Source: Trichothermofontia sichuanensis B231 (GTDB taxonomy: Bacteria > Cyanobacteriota > Cyanobacteriia > B231). From it: 64,000 bases of DNA. How positions within the stretch are numbered: the stretch's first letter is position 1; every line of letters begins with the position of its first letter. The position numbers and the translations under genes were made by a program. Location: the NCBI RefSeq assembly GCF_026240635.1, contig NZ_CP110848.1:2358501-2422500 (forward strand). Direction: 5' to 3'. The notes below the pieces were generated by a model, which saw only the letters and a list, made by a program, of their open reading frames with translations, did no database searches and had not been told where the DNA came from. This document shows positions 43,036 to 52,127 of the stretch, piece by piece.

Positions 43036-44835
43036 ATGATGCCGCCGATCTCTGACCCTCTTAATATTTTGATTGTGGACGACACTCCCGATAATTTACG
43101 GCTGCTCGCCAAAATGCTAGAAGCCAAGGGCTATCTTGTTCGCAAGTCACTCAATGGTCGCATGGCTCTACAATCTGTCCACCACGATCCGCCTGATTTA
43201 ATCCTGCTCGACATCAATATGCCAGATATCAATGGTTATGAGGTCTGTCGCCAGCTAAAAGCATCGGAGCGTACTCGCCAAATTCCCATTATTTTTATTA
43301 GTGCTTTGGACCAGGTTAATAATAAACTTCAAGCTTTTGAAAGTGGCGCCCAAGACTATATTACAAAACCCTTCCACGAACTAGAAGTTTTAGCACGCGT
43401 ACAAAATCAATTGCTCATTCAACAGCAGCAACGTCAACTCTTGCGTCAAAATCAACAGCTTGAGCAGGAAATTCAGGATCGACAAAAGGCAGAGGCCGAA
43501 ATTTGGCATCTGAATGTAGATTTAGAACGCCGGGTGAAGGCGCGAACGCTGGAACTGCAACAAGCATTAACCTTTGAAGCCACCTTAAAACGTATCTCCG
43601 ATCGCGTGCGTGATTTCCTTGACTCTTCCCAGATCTTGCAACGGGCTGTGGAGGAGGTAGCGATCGCCCTAGAAGTTGATGGTTGTGATGCAGTTCTCTA
43701 CAACCTTGGGCAGCCCTCGATGGGGATCTGCTACCGGGCGACGGCCATCAGGTCTGAGGTGACCCAGCAGCAGACTGGCCATCGGCTGGACACCGCCGAA
43801 ATTTATACACAACTCCACTATCAGCGTTTAACGTTTGCTTTTTGCCCGCTCCGGCCCACCGCTAATGACGATACCGCCTCAGTGCTGGCCTGTCCTATTT
43901 TTGATGATCAAGTGGAGAGCGTTGGCATCCTCGGCGATCTCTGGCTCTTTCGCCCCGCCTATTCTAGCTTTGGCGAGATGGAAATTAATCTGGTCCAACA
44001 GGTTGCCAATCAATGCGCGATCGCCCTGCGTCAGGCCAAACTCTACGAAGCCGCCCAGGCCCAAGTGACAGAATTACAACGCCTTCATCAACTCAAAGAT
44101 GATTTCCTCAGTACCGTTTCCCACGAGTTACGCACCCCGATCGCCAGTATGAAAATGGTGATCCAGTTATTGACGACCCTAACCCACCAGGGGGAAACCT
44201 TCCTCACCCAACTGGTTGACCATGCTAACCAACGGGATAAGGTCATGCAATATCTGACGATTTTGCGCGAACAGTGCGATCGGGAATTGTCTCTAATTGA
44301 GGATCTGTTAAGCCTGAAATACATTGAGGCCGGTATGTTTGCCCAGCAACCGGCCCCCATTAATTGTCAAGTCCTTTTGACCTCTCTGATTGCGTCTTTC
44401 GAGGCCCGGATTCACCGTCAGGGGCAAGTTCTCCAGGTCCACATTGCCGATAACCTGCCTAGTCTCTATTACGATCCGCCGCTCCTTAAGCGTATTGTGG
44501 CTGAACTCCTGACCAATACCTGTAAATATACCCCCAGGGGGGAAACGATCGCGGTCACGGCAAGGCTGGTTCCCCGAATGCCCACAGCGGTCGCCCGTAA
44601 CCCGCCCCCCTGCTTACAAATTACGATCGCGAATACGGGTGTGGAAATTCCCGCGACTGAGATGGAGCGTATTTTCGATAAATTTTATCGGATTCCCCAT
44701 CATGATCCCTGGAAGCAGGGAGGGACTGGCCTGGGTTTGGCCTTAGTGAAAAAAATGGTGGAGCAGATGGGGGGAACGCTTCAAGTTACCAGTGCCGATA
44801 ATCAGACGTGTTTTACGGTGTGCCTAAGCGTGTGA
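43036..44835 (+). CDS. Receiver-GAF-histidine kinase
   Basis: A 599-residue soluble kinase (two adjacent ATGs at 43036 and 43039, the second better spaced from AAGGAA). An N-terminal receiver has NILIVDDTPDN and Asp59 in LILLDINMPDI. A coiled-coil (LLIQQQQRQLLRQNQQLEQ) and a GAF domain follow (FLDSSQILQRAVEEVAIALE to LVQQVANQCAIALRQAKLYE). HisKA has His363 in STVSHELRTPIASM, and HATPase boxes end in GGTGLGLALVKKM. This layout, response regulator followed by kinase, is common in cyanobacteria. It could receive a phosphoryl group from the upstream hybrid kinase, but this is inference. Confidence 0.93.
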   Translation: MMPPISDPLNILIVDDTPDNLRLLAKMLEAKGYLVRKSLNGRMALQSVHHDPPDLILLDINMPDINGYEVCRQLKASERTRQIPIIFISALDQVNNKLQAFESGAQDYITKPFHELEVLARVQNQLLIQQQQRQLLRQNQQLEQEIQDRQKAEAEIWHLNVDLERRVKARTLELQQALTFEATLKRISDRVRDFLDSSQILQRAVEEVAIALEVDGCDAVLYNLGQPSMGICYRATAIRSEVTQQQTGHRLDTAEIYTQLHYQRLTFAFCPLRPTANDDTASVLACPIFDDQVESVGILGDLWLFRPAYSSFGEMEINLVQQVANQCAIALRQAKLYEAAQAQVTELQRLHQLKDDFLSTVSHELRTPIASMKMVIQLLTTLTHQGETFLTQLVDHANQRDKVMQYLTILREQCDRELSLIEDLLSLKYIEAGMFAQQPAPINCQVLLTSLIASFEARIHRQGQVLQVHIADNLPSLYYDPPLLKRIVAELLTNTCKYTPRGETIAVTARLVPRMPTAVARNPPPCLQITIANTGVEIPATEMERIFDKFYRIPHHDPWKQGGTGLGLALVKKMVEQMGGTLQVTSADNQTCFTVCLSV

Positions 44836-44838
44836 CGT

Positions 44839-44981
44839 GGGCGCATCTCACTTGTGCGGCCCTCACCCTAAATCCCTCTCCCAGAGCGGGAGAGGGACTT
44901 GAAAATCCGGCTCCCCTTCGCCCCACTTGGGAGAAGGGGTTGGGGGATGAGGGCCGCATTTTGCCCAACTGAGATGCTCCC
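44839..44981. repeat. MITE-like element of a second family (GCATCTCA ends)
   Basis: The left end GGGCGCATCTCACTTG and, on the other strand, the right end GGGAGCATCTCAGTTG match at 14 of 16 positions. Inside lie GCGGCCCTCA and its inverse TGAGGGCCGC and two G+C hairpins. The element is about 143 bp and non-coding, 3 bp after the kinase stop. Confidence 0.75.
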
Positions 44982-45078
44982 TATGACGTTTCCAGACGGA
45001 TGCCTGTATGCTTAACAACTAATCAACTCAACTTCTTACGGCTGAGGCATCGCTGCTTTGCTCATGGTGATTCAACCA

Positions 45079-46308
45079 ATGTCCCGCCCCATTTACCTGG
45101 ACGCCCACGCCACCACTCCCGTTGACGATCGCGTCCTAGAGGCCATGCTGCCCTACTTCCGAGAGCACTTTGGTAACCCCTCTAGCGCTGGTCATCTCTA
45201 CGGTTGGGAAGCGGCAGCGGCGGTCCAACAGGCCCGTGTGACCCTGGCCGACGCGATCGCCGCCAGCCCCGAAGAAATCCTCTTCACCAGTGGCGCAACG
45301 GAAGCCAATAACCTGGCCATTAAGGGGGTTGCCGAAGCCTACTACCAACAAGGTCGCCATCTGATCACGGTCCAAACTGAGCATCAGGCAGTGCTGGGTC
45401 CCATGCGTTACTTGGCAGGTCTGGGCTTTGAGGTGACTGAACTCCCGGTCCAGACCGATGGCCGGCTGGATCTGGCTGACCTGGAACAGGCGATTCGCCC
45501 CGATACCATTCTGGTGTCGGTGATGGCAGCGAATAATGAAATTGGGGTATTGCAGCCCCTAGCGGCGATCGGTGCCCTGTGTCGGCAACACCAGGTTCTC
45601 TTCCACACGGATGCTGCCCAGGCGATCGGCAAAATTCCCCTCGATGTCCAAGCCATGCAGATTGACCTTATGTCCCTGACCGCCCACAAGGTCTACGGTC
45701 CCAAGGGGATTGGGGCGCTCTACGTGCGACGGCGAAACCCCAGAGTGCAGATCATTCCCCAGCTACAGGGTGGGGGACAAGAGCGGGGGTTGCGATCAGG
45801 GACCTTAGCCACACCCCAGATCGTCGGCTTTGCCAAAGCGGTAGCACTGGCACTCGCGGATTTAGAGGCCGAATCGGCCCGGATCCTGGCCCTACGCAAT
45901 CGCCTGGCCCAGCAATTAGGTGTCCCTGGTTACACGGACGCCCCCCAACCGGGAATCTGGCTGAATGGCCATCCCCACCAGCGCCTCGCCGGTAATTTAA
46001 ATATCAGTGTTGAGGGGGTTGAGGCGTCTGCTTTGCTCTTGGGCTTACAACCGGTGGTGGCCCTCTCGACGGGGTCGGCGTGTACCACTGCTAAAGCCAC
46101 CCCTTCCCATGTGTTGCAGGCATTGGGGCGATCGCCCGACTTAATCGCCGCCTCACTCCGATTTGGCATTGGCCGCTTTAATACCGAAGCAGAAATCGAT
46201 CGCGTTGCTGCCCACACCTTAACCACGATCGCAACCCTACGGCAATCCCGCCGGGACTATGTTGGCTCGACCCACCAATTGCTGGAATCGGTTAAACAGT
46301 CAGGTTAG
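45079..46308 (+). CDS. Cysteine desulfurase (IscS/NifS-like)
   Basis: A PLP enzyme that transfers sulfur from cysteine to a persulfide for Fe-S or thiolation pathways. From the ATG of MSRPIYLDAHATTPVDDR it has 409 residues; an in-frame ATG at 45064 and a TTG at 45058 are alternatives. Features are FGNPSSAGHLYG, EILFTSGATEANNLAIKG, HTDAAQAIGKI, TAHKVYGPKGIGALYVRR (PLP lysine), RSGTLATPQIVGFAKA and the active-site cysteine loop ALSTGSACTTAK. It is NifS/IscS-like (class I) rather than SufS-like, from the loop length. No Fe-S scaffold gene is adjacent. Confidence 0.95.
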   Translation: MSRPIYLDAHATTPVDDRVLEAMLPYFREHFGNPSSAGHLYGWEAAAAVQQARVTLADAIAASPEEILFTSGATEANNLAIKGVAEAYYQQGRHLITVQTEHQAVLGPMRYLAGLGFEVTELPVQTDGRLDLADLEQAIRPDTILVSVMAANNEIGVLQPLAAIGALCRQHQVLFHTDAAQAIGKIPLDVQAMQIDLMSLTAHKVYGPKGIGALYVRRRNPRVQIIPQLQGGGQERGLRSGTLATPQIVGFAKAVALALADLEAESARILALRNRLAQQLGVPGYTDAPQPGIWLNGHPHQRLAGNLNISVEGVEASALLLGLQPVVALSTGSACTTAKATPSHVLQALGRSPDLIAASLRFGIGRFNTEAEIDRVAAHTLTTIATLRQSRRDYVGSTHQLLESVKQSG

Positions 46309-46345
46309 CAGTTACAGCCTTTACCTTAATCATAAAGTACAGATT

Positions 46346-46452
46346 TATGGTCAATCCAAATAAGGACGATACAGTTTTTCACTCCCCTCTCCCCCTGTGG
46401 GAGAGGGGTTGGGAGTGAGGGGGCTGTTTCAGCCTAAGTTGCAATGACTATA
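46346..46452. repeat. MITE-like element, 107 bp, copy 3 (inverted)
   Basis: Starts TATGGTCAATCCAAATAAGG and ends AAGTTGCAATGACTATA, in inverted orientation to copies 1, 2, 4 and 5. The hairpin centre is the ACAGGGGGAGAGGGG variant (read on the minus strand). Confidence 0.85.
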
Positions 46453-46483
46453 CCTGGGTAGGCTGGGCGCAGTCCACAGGTGT

Positions 46484-46589
46484 GGCCCTCACCCTACTTG
46501 GGAGAAGGGGTTGGGGGATGAGGGCTGCCAGTCGGATCGAGATACAAACCTTAACGGTGTACTGAGTCAATTAGGTAAAGGCTGTAACC
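46484..46589. repeat. Dispersed repeat with TTAGGTAAAGGCTGTAAC end
   Basis: A G+C-rich start (CCCTCACCCTACTTGGGAGA) is joined to AAACCTTAACGGTGTACTGA and ends at TAGGTAAAGGCTGTAACC. A related copy in the opposite orientation is at 62829-62937, and a fragment at 33026-33075. Confidence 0.75.
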
Positions 46590-46670
46590 TTTTCCAGAGT
46601 TCGTCGTAACGACTTTAGTCGTTGCAAGCTAAAGCCAGTACTCAAAACCGAGTGGCATTGATAGTGGGAT

Positions 46671-47987
46671 CTACGAGAAAAATGCTCCATAGAGCATCCC
46701 CGAAATAGTCGCCATCACCACCACCAGTGACACAAACACCACAGTCTTATTTGTCCCCATAATGCTGCGAATGACCAGCATATTCGGCAATGACAGCGCC
46801 GGTCCTGCTAGCAACAGGGCTAAAGCAGGTCCCTGCCCCATCCCACTACCGATCAAGCCTTGCAGAATGGGAACTTCCGTCAGCGTTGCAAAGTACATAA
46901 ATGCGCCCGCGAATGCTGCGGCAAAGTTGGAGAGCAAGGAATTGCCGCCGACTGCCCGGGTCACCCACGCCGCTGGGATCAGCGCTTCCTGTCCCGGACG
47001 ACCGAGCAAAGCCCCCGCCACGATCACGCCCAACAGCAACAGGGGCAGAATTTGCTTGGCAAAGTCCCAGGAGGATGCAAACCATTCTCCGGCTTCATCT
47101 TTATCGGTACTGGTTAACCAGGACAACCCAATGACACCCGCGCCAAAGGCCACCATCGGCTGTTGGGAAAACCGCAGGGCAAGAACAGTAGTGACAGTCG
47201 CAACCAGGACGACTTTGCCGGTATTTAACCCTAGCCAGGCGATGAGAATGGCCGCTAGGGCGATCGCCAACCCCCCTGTGATCCACCATTTTGCAGCATA
47301 AATCGCTGCCCAAGTGCCAACCATTTCAGCGGGTTTTGCCCAGTTTGCAAACACCAGAATCCCCACCATCACAGCAAAAAAGAGAGCATTTTGCCATAGG
47401 GGACGGGTGACTTCTGGTTCTGGAAAATCGGCTTGAGCTTCGATTTTTTCCAGTTCTTCTTTGCGAAAAATAAAGGCCATTAACAACCCAATAATGATGC
47501 TGAAGGCGATCGCGCCTACCGCTCTGGCAATCCCCAACTGCAAGCCGAGAACACGGGCTGTCATGATAATCGCCAACACATTAATCGCAGGACCTGAATA
47601 GAGAAACGCTGTCGCGGGACCCAAACCTGCCCCCATGCGATAGATCCCGGCAAATAGCGGGAGAACGGTGCAAGAACAGACGGCAAGAATGGTTCCTGAA
47701 ACAGAGGCCACGCCATAGGCCAGTACCTTATTAGCCTTAGCTCCCAGGTATTTCATCACCGCATCCTGGGAAATGAAAACCGCGATCGCACCGGCAATAA
47801 AAAAAGCCGGAATCAGACACAGCAGAACGTGTTCCTGAGCGTACCACCGCACCAGATACAGCGATTCAAAAAAAGCGTTTCTTAGCCGTTCTGAATTTTG
47901 GATGAACTCGACGGGGAGATAAAAACATAGCAGGAAACCGATGACAATCCACAATAGAGGTTTCCACTCCGATTTCCAAAAATGCAT
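46671..47987 (-). CDS. Permease of the ArsP/UPF0718 (DUF318) type
   Basis: A 438-residue membrane permease with about ten hydrophobic helices. The signature AVCSCTVLPLFAGIYRMGAG carries a Cys-Ser-Cys motif common to ArsP-type organoarsenical or metal(loid) permeases, and a second half has LTEVPILQGLIGSGMGQGPA. AAGGAG precedes the ATG by about 8 nt. It is the last gene of an operon behind a MerR regulator and a small thioredoxin-like protein; the cargo (metal, arsenic or a small thiol conjugate) is not known. Confidence 0.85.
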   Translation of the reverse strand: MHFWKSEWKPLLWIVIGFLLCFYLPVEFIQNSERLRNAFFESLYLVRWYAQEHVLLCLIPAFFIAGAIAVFISQDAVMKYLGAKANKVLAYGVASVSGTILAVCSCTVLPLFAGIYRMGAGLGPATAFLYSGPAINVLAIIMTARVLGLQLGIARAVGAIAFSIIIGLLMAFIFRKEELEKIEAQADFPEPEVTRPLWQNALFFAVMVGILVFANWAKPAEMVGTWAAIYAAKWWITGGLAIALAAILIAWLGLNTGKVVLVATVTTVLALRFSQQPMVAFGAGVIGLSWLTSTDKDEAGEWFASSWDFAKQILPLLLLGVIVAGALLGRPGQEALIPAAWVTRAVGGNSLLSNFAAAFAGAFMYFATLTEVPILQGLIGSGMGQGPALALLLAGPALSLPNMLVIRSIMGTNKTVVFVSLVVVMATISGMLYGAFFS

Positions 47988-48097
47988 AAATCACGCTCCT
48001 TGACCGGATGCACCGCAGAGGCACAGAGACCACAGCGTGATTTCTGTGTGTCTGGGTGTCTGGGTGGTGAGTTCACGAGACGATGCAATCCTTGCTC

Positions 48098-48340
48098 CTA
48101 AGCAGGGAGTAGCGGTTCAATCTCCTGGGGATCGAGCACCTTGCCCTGGCTCAGCACTTTGCCATCGACCACCAGTGCAGGCGTTTTCATGACACCGCGT
48201 TTGACAATCTCCATCGTGTCGGTAATATGGGCAACTTCGGCTTCCAGGTGGCGATTCGCGATCGCGGTCCTAGTATTCGCCTCCAACTGCTGACATTTCT
48301 TGCAACCCGTTCCTAGAATTTCAATCTGATGTACAGCCAT
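48098..48340 (-). CDS. Small thioredoxin-like protein (CKKC)
   Basis: An 80-residue redox protein of the thioredoxin_3 / MTH895 type. The motif GTGCKKCQQLEAN holds the CxxC pair at its N terminus and VMKTPALVVDGKV has the cis-proline. A GGAGG ribosome site is about 9 nt upstream. It lies between a MerR gene and a CSC-motif permease in one direction, so it probably delivers or reduces the same metal or thiol ligand. It is too small for general thioredoxin function. Confidence 0.92.
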   Translation of the reverse strand: MAVHQIEILGTGCKKCQQLEANTRTAIANRHLEAEVAHITDTMEIVKRGVMKTPALVVDGKVLSQGKVLDPQEIEPLLPA

Positions 48341-48416
48341 GTGTCTCTTCCTCCTTATCGATTAATAGGATTAATAATTAATAGGATTAATAGAAGTTAC
48401 CGGGAATCCATGAGGA

Positions 48417-48839
48417 TTATGGGTTGGCTAGGGCTGCTAGTGTATGCGGTTGAAACACCACGCATTGTGCTCCCGTTTGATCTTTCTCGAAACCTTGCTG
48501 ACACTGTTCGAGCAGGGGGATTAACTTTTCCCGGAGGGTTTGCAGTTTGGCGATCGTGTCGTCAATGTGCTGCACTTTCTTCAGAAGGCGATCGTGCACA
48601 TCCCGGCAGGAAAGTTGCTGCCCCGCTTGCAACATCAGCAGTTCTTTAATGTCATCCAGACTAAGCCCCAAAGCCTTGGTATGGGCAATAAAGGCCAACC
48701 GCTCCAGATCGGCCTGACTATATAGCCGATAACCAGCAGGAGTACGCTGGGGGCTGGGGATTAACCCAATCCGTTCATAGAAATACAGCGTTTGTGGATT
48801 AAGGCCCAGCCGCCGTGAAACTTCCCCCACCTGGAACAT
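48417..48839 (-). CDS. MerR family heavy-metal-type regulator
   Basis: A 140-residue MerR regulator: winged helix-turn-helix (FQVGEVSRRLGLNPQTLYFYE and SPQRTPAGYRLYS), then a long dimerisation helix and a metal-loop region. Three cysteines could bind a metal: LSCRDVHDRL, LLEQCQQGF and AQCVVF. This arrangement is close to ZntR/PbrR-like regulators, but the metal cannot be told. It is the first gene of a three-gene operon and its own promoter has a perfect MerR operator (48879-48898). Confidence 0.93.
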   Translation of the reverse strand: MFQVGEVSRRLGLNPQTLYFYERIGLIPSPQRTPAGYRLYSQADLERLAFIAHTKALGLSLDDIKELLMLQAGQQLSCRDVHDRLLKKVQHIDDTIAKLQTLREKLIPLLEQCQQGFEKDQTGAQCVVFQPHTLAALANP

Positions 48840-48870
48840 CCCTCTGGCTCCCTGACACGCTCATGTCCCC

Positions 48871-48902
48871 AGCCTACACCTTATACTCAGGTATAAGGTC
48901 AA
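48871..48902 (-). promoter_or_regulatory. MerR-type promoter with long spacer and perfect palindromic operator
   Basis: On the minus strand: a -35 TTGACC (48902-48897), a 20-nt spacer, and a -10-like TAGGCT (48876-48871). The spacer overlaps the perfect 8-4-8 palindrome CCTTATAC-TGAG/TCAG-GTATAAGG (48879-48898). A 19-20 bp spacer with an operator inside it is characteristic of MerR-family promoters that are twisted by the activated regulator. It faces the merR gene, 32 bp upstream of its start. Confidence 0.85.
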
Positions 48903-49005
48903 GGGGTAAAGACGGAGGCTAGAGGACGACACGGCAGTCTTAACGGGAACGGGGAAGCGCTCGTTCTGGCTTCTCTGCTTGCGCCTCTCTACTCAAGGGG
49001 ATTGC

Positions 49006-49938
49006 TCAAGGTTGCTGCGGCATATTCGCCTGGGCATTCCGCCGCCACATGGCCGGTTTAATTCGCCGCAGGGCTGATGCCGGTAACCGCCGCTCCCATT
49101 CCGCTTCCGAGAGGGTGGCCAGTTCAGCTAGGGAAGGGGCGACATGCCACGGGTAGGGCCGAAAATCGGCCACATCCGTCTCCTGGGCAAAGCGTTGATT
49201 CCAGGGGCAGACATCCTGGCAAATATCACAGCCTGCTACCCAGCCCCCCAGATTGGCTGCGATCGCATCTGGTAGGGTTTCCGCCCGATTTTCAATCGTG
49301 TGATAGGCAATACAGCGATTGGCATCGACGACGAAGGGAGCCGCGATCGCCCCGGTGGGGCAGGCATCCAGACAACGGGTGCAGGTGCCGCAGTGTTGGG
49401 TATGGGGGCGATCGGGTGACAGGGGCAGATTGGTCAAGACTTCCCCCAGAAAGACCCAAGAACCATACTCGCGGGTAATCAAATTGCTATTTTTGGCAAT
49501 CCACCCTAACCCGGCCTGCTGCGCCCATACCTTATCCTGGATCGGTCCCGTATCCGCGTAGTAAATCGCCCGAATATCTGGAGATTGGGCCATTAACCAG
49601 GTGGCCAATGCCTTGAGACGGCGGTGCACAATCCGGTGGTAATCGCGCCCCCAGCCGTAGCGTGAAATCTTGGCATGGGTCGGATCGTCAGAATGGGGGA
49701 TGCGAGTGTAATAGTTCAGGGCGACACAGATGACCGCCTGCACGTCAGGTAAAAGCTGCCGGATATCCTGACGCCGGGGATTGGCCATCCAGGCCATATT
49801 GGCGTGGTAGCCCTGCTGTAGCCACTGCTGTAACGTTGATCGTCCCAGTTCTGGCTCGATCGCGGCAATGCCCACTTTGTGAAAGCCGATCGCGCGGGCC
49901 TGTTGTTTCACCTGATCGGCGGTGGGAAAAGCGGGCAT
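49006..49938 (-). CDS. queG: Epoxyqueuosine reductase QueG
   Basis: QueG makes queuosine from epoxyqueuosine in tRNA, using a cobalamin and two [4Fe-4S] clusters. The start is the ATG of [10 protein letters not shown] (49938); longer frames overlap the preceding gene. Key parts: [63 protein letters not shown] and two ferredoxin-type clusters [16 protein letters not shown] and [11 protein letters not shown]. About 310 residues, the short form without a HEAT repeat extension. It is 2 bp after the stop of an RsbW-like gene, so coupled to a partner-switching module, which is not usual for tRNA modification genes. Confidence 0.96.
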   Translation of the reverse strand: MPAFPTADQVKQQARAIGFHKVGIAAIEPELGRSTLQQWLQQGYHANMAWMANPRRQDIRQLLPDVQAVICVALNYYTRIPHSDDPTHAKISRYGWGRDYHRIVHRRLKALATWLMAQSPDIRAIYYADTGPIQDKVWAQQAGLGWIAKNSNLITREYGSWVFLGEVLTNLPLSPDRPHTQHCGTCTRCLDACPTGAIAAPFVVDANRCIAYHTIENRAETLPDAIAANLGGWVAGCDICQDVCPWNQRFAQETDVADFRPYPWHVAPSLAELATLSEAEWERRLPASALRRIKPAMWRRNAQANMPQQP

Positions 49939-49940
49939 AA

Positions 49941-50393
49941 CTATCCCACAGTCTGTTTGTCCTCGACGGACGCCGACATTTCCGGTACCGTAGTCATCAA
50001 CTTCAGACAATTGCGACCATCAATTTGTAAGCAATACTCGACCCGATCCATCAGGCGAGTCATAATCAGCCAGCCATACCCGCCCTCTTGACATTCCTCT
50101 GGTTGGGGCGGCTGATAGGTTCCCAAATCGTACCCTTTGCCATAATCCCAAACCTCCAGATCAATTTCGCGATCGCGCACCTCTAGACGGAAGAGAATTG
50201 GCAGTTGGGGCTGATCCTTATGAGCATGGCGTACCACATTGGCGTAGGCTTCCACCAGAGCTAGGCGCAAGCGACTAGATTTGTGGGGCCACTCCACGTT
50301 ATCCCCAAATTCCATCGCTAAACAGCCCAACAACCAATGCTCGACAATTTCTAGAAATTTCAGATCACTGGGGACGTGCAGTTCACTTTTCAT
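49941..50393 (-). CDS. RsbW-like anti-sigma factor / serine kinase
   Basis: A 150-residue GHKL ATPase with the N box [19 protein letters not shown] and the later [12 protein letters not shown] and [18 protein letters not shown] boxes. It starts 3 bp after the stop of the SpoIIE-type phosphatase gene, with GGAGG overlapping that stop. No STAS gene is next to this module, so its substrate may be encoded elsewhere or be one of the two STAS proteins at 21-24 kb. Confidence 0.92.
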   Translation of the reverse strand: MKSELHVPSDLKFLEIVEHWLLGCLAMEFGDNVEWPHKSSRLRLALVEAYANVVRHAHKDQPQLPILFRLEVRDREIDLEVWDYGKGYDLGTYQPPQPEECQEGGYGWLIMTRLMDRVEYCLQIDGRNCLKLMTTVPEMSASVEDKQTVG

Positions 50394-50396
50394 GAC

Positions 50397-52127
50397 CTAC
50401 AGCACCTCCAGCGCCAGTAGGGTTTGGTCGTCTTCCTGCGTCACGTTGTACGCTTGCATTTGGGCCAACAATCGTTTGAGATCCAGCGGCACCGGTTGCC
50501 GCAGGAGTAGTTGCCATAATCCCGACTGTTGTAGCATACACCCCGTCTTGGTTGTTGACGTTTCTCCTGGGGCAAGCACTTGCGCTTCGGTGATGCCGTC
50601 ACTGGCTAAGAGAAACACATCGCCAGACCTGAGCGATCGCGTGCCTGCCGCTGCCCGCCAGACAGGCAAAATCCCCAGCGGCACACCCCGTTCCTTCAGG
50701 AATTCGGGTTCCGGAGCCGGTGAGGTCGCCCCATTGTTGCGATAGGACAGCACTTGATGATTGGACCACAGCATGGGGTAAATATGACCGGCGTTGGCAT
50801 AAACCAAGCAGTGATTAGCGGGGGTATAGCGGGCTAGAACCATTGTAATAAAACAATTATTACTCACCAGATCATCCAGCAAAAAGCTATTCAGATTTTG
50901 CATAACCGTGGCGGGGTCGGTGGCCGTCTCTTGGGATAACTCTCGCCGCAGAATGGAAATCGCACTGGCCATAAACAGGGCCGCGGGTACCCCTTTGCCG
51001 GAAACATCCCCCACCGCTAGCCAGATATCCCCCTGGGGATGGACAAACACCTCGAAGAAATCCCCCCCCACCTCACGAGCCGGTTGACAACAGGCTTGGA
51101 GGTTTAATCCCTCAAAATTGGGCCAGCTCTGGCGCAGCAGATTACTTTGAATCTGGCGGGCAACAGCCAGCTCATGCCGCATCTGCTCAGCCTGTTCCTG
51201 GGTTTGCTGATAGAGCTTAGCTTGGGAAATGGCCAGCGCCGCCTGCACGGCAATGCTCTGGATTAACTGGAGATCTTCGTGCGGCCAACTGGCGATCGTC
51301 TGCGGTTGGCAAAGGGCAAGAACCGCTAAACAGGTTTGCTGGGAGATGAGGGGGATCACCAAATGGCTACGGGTGGGGCTATTCTGGGCCAGTTGCAGCT
51401 TACGCTCCGCGATCGCCGCCTCCAGTAAGGGTTTAAGGCTAATGTGATCGTTCAGAAGAGAGGGGAGTTGGGCATTATCGTGCGCTGCCGTCGCTGCTAA
51501 AACGGCGGGAGATTGATAAATAAAAGGATTGGCAACCGGGCGATCGTTTTCCACTGACCAGAGATAGCCCGCTTCTACTTCAAACACTTGGCCGATCGTA
51601 TTCACGATCGTTTGCAGCATATTTTGATAGTTTAAGGATTCCCGAATGGCACTGGTAATCGCATTCAACAGGGACTCGTGGCGCAGGGCACGACGTAACT
51701 CAGCAGTCCGTTGTTTAATGGCCCGATAGGTGTCGGCAGCCTGGTGAACCACCATTCTCAGTTCGCTGGTGTCCCAGGGCTTGGTGATGTATTTGAACAC
51801 CTTACCAGAGTTGATGGCTTCAACCAAGTCTTCAACATCGGTATACCCCGTAAGGACGATGCGAATGGTATCAGGGTAGCGATCGACGGTGCGGCTGAGG
51901 AACTCAGTCCCATTCATACCCGGCATCCGCTGGTCAGAAATGATCACTGCCATCTCGCCCTGCTGCTCCAGCAGTTCCAACGCTGCATAGGCCGAATCCG
52001 CCCGGAAAACTTCAAACTCCCGCCGGAAGGTTCGATACAGCAATGCCAAGTTGTCCGGCTCGTCATCCACCACCATGAGCGGCAACTTAGCACCAGTGGT
52101 TATCCTTGGCTGAGTCCCTGAATCCAT
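50397..52127 (-). CDS. Receiver-GAF-SpoIIE PP2C phosphatase
   Basis: A 576-residue signalling phosphatase from the ATG of MDSGTQPR. The N-terminal receiver is intact, with LMVVDDEPDN and Asp65 in VIISDQRMPGMNGTEF. A GAF domain spans roughly residues 165-310 (LLNAITSAIRESLNYQNML to AVQAALAISQAKLYQ). The PP2C/SpoIIE domain has PAREVGGDFFEVF, AVGDVSGKGVPAALFM and DVFLLASDGITEAQ. The intact Asp contrasts with the degenerate receiver of the phosphatase at 19-21 kb, so this one is likely controlled by phosphorylation from a histidine kinase. Confidence 0.94.
   Translation of the reverse strand: MDSGTQPRITTGAKLPLMVVDDEPDNLALLYRTFRREFEVFRADSAYAALELLEQQGEMAVIISDQRMPGMNGTEFLSRTVDRYPDTIRIVLTGYTDVEDLVEAINSGKVFKYITKPWDTSELRMVVHQAADTYRAIKQRTAELRRALRHESLLNAITSAIRESLNYQNMLQTIVNTIGQVFEVEAGYLWSVENDRPVANPFIYQSPAVLAATAAHDNAQLPSLLNDHISLKPLLEAAIAERKLQLAQNSPTRSHLVIPLISQQTCLAVLALCQPQTIASWPHEDLQLIQSIAVQAALAISQAKLYQQTQEQAEQMRHELAVARQIQSNLLRQSWPNFEGLNLQACCQPAREVGGDFFEVFVHPQGDIWLAVGDVSGKGVPAALFMASAISILRRELSQETATDPATVMQNLNSFLLDDLVSNNCFITMVLARYTPANHCLVYANAGHIYPMLWSNHQVLSYRNNGATSPAPEPEFLKERGVPLGILPVWRAAAGTRSLRSGDVFLLASDGITEAQVLAPGETSTTKTGCMLQQSGLWQLLLRQPVPLDLKRLLAQMQAYNVTQEDDQTLLALEVL

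Larger units (their letters stand above)
46309..46670. other. Repeat-filled intergenic region
   Basis: No gene. It has a MITE-like element (46346-46452) directly followed by a second dispersed repeat (46484-46589). The interval separates the convergent desulfurase and permease genes. Confidence 0.7.
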
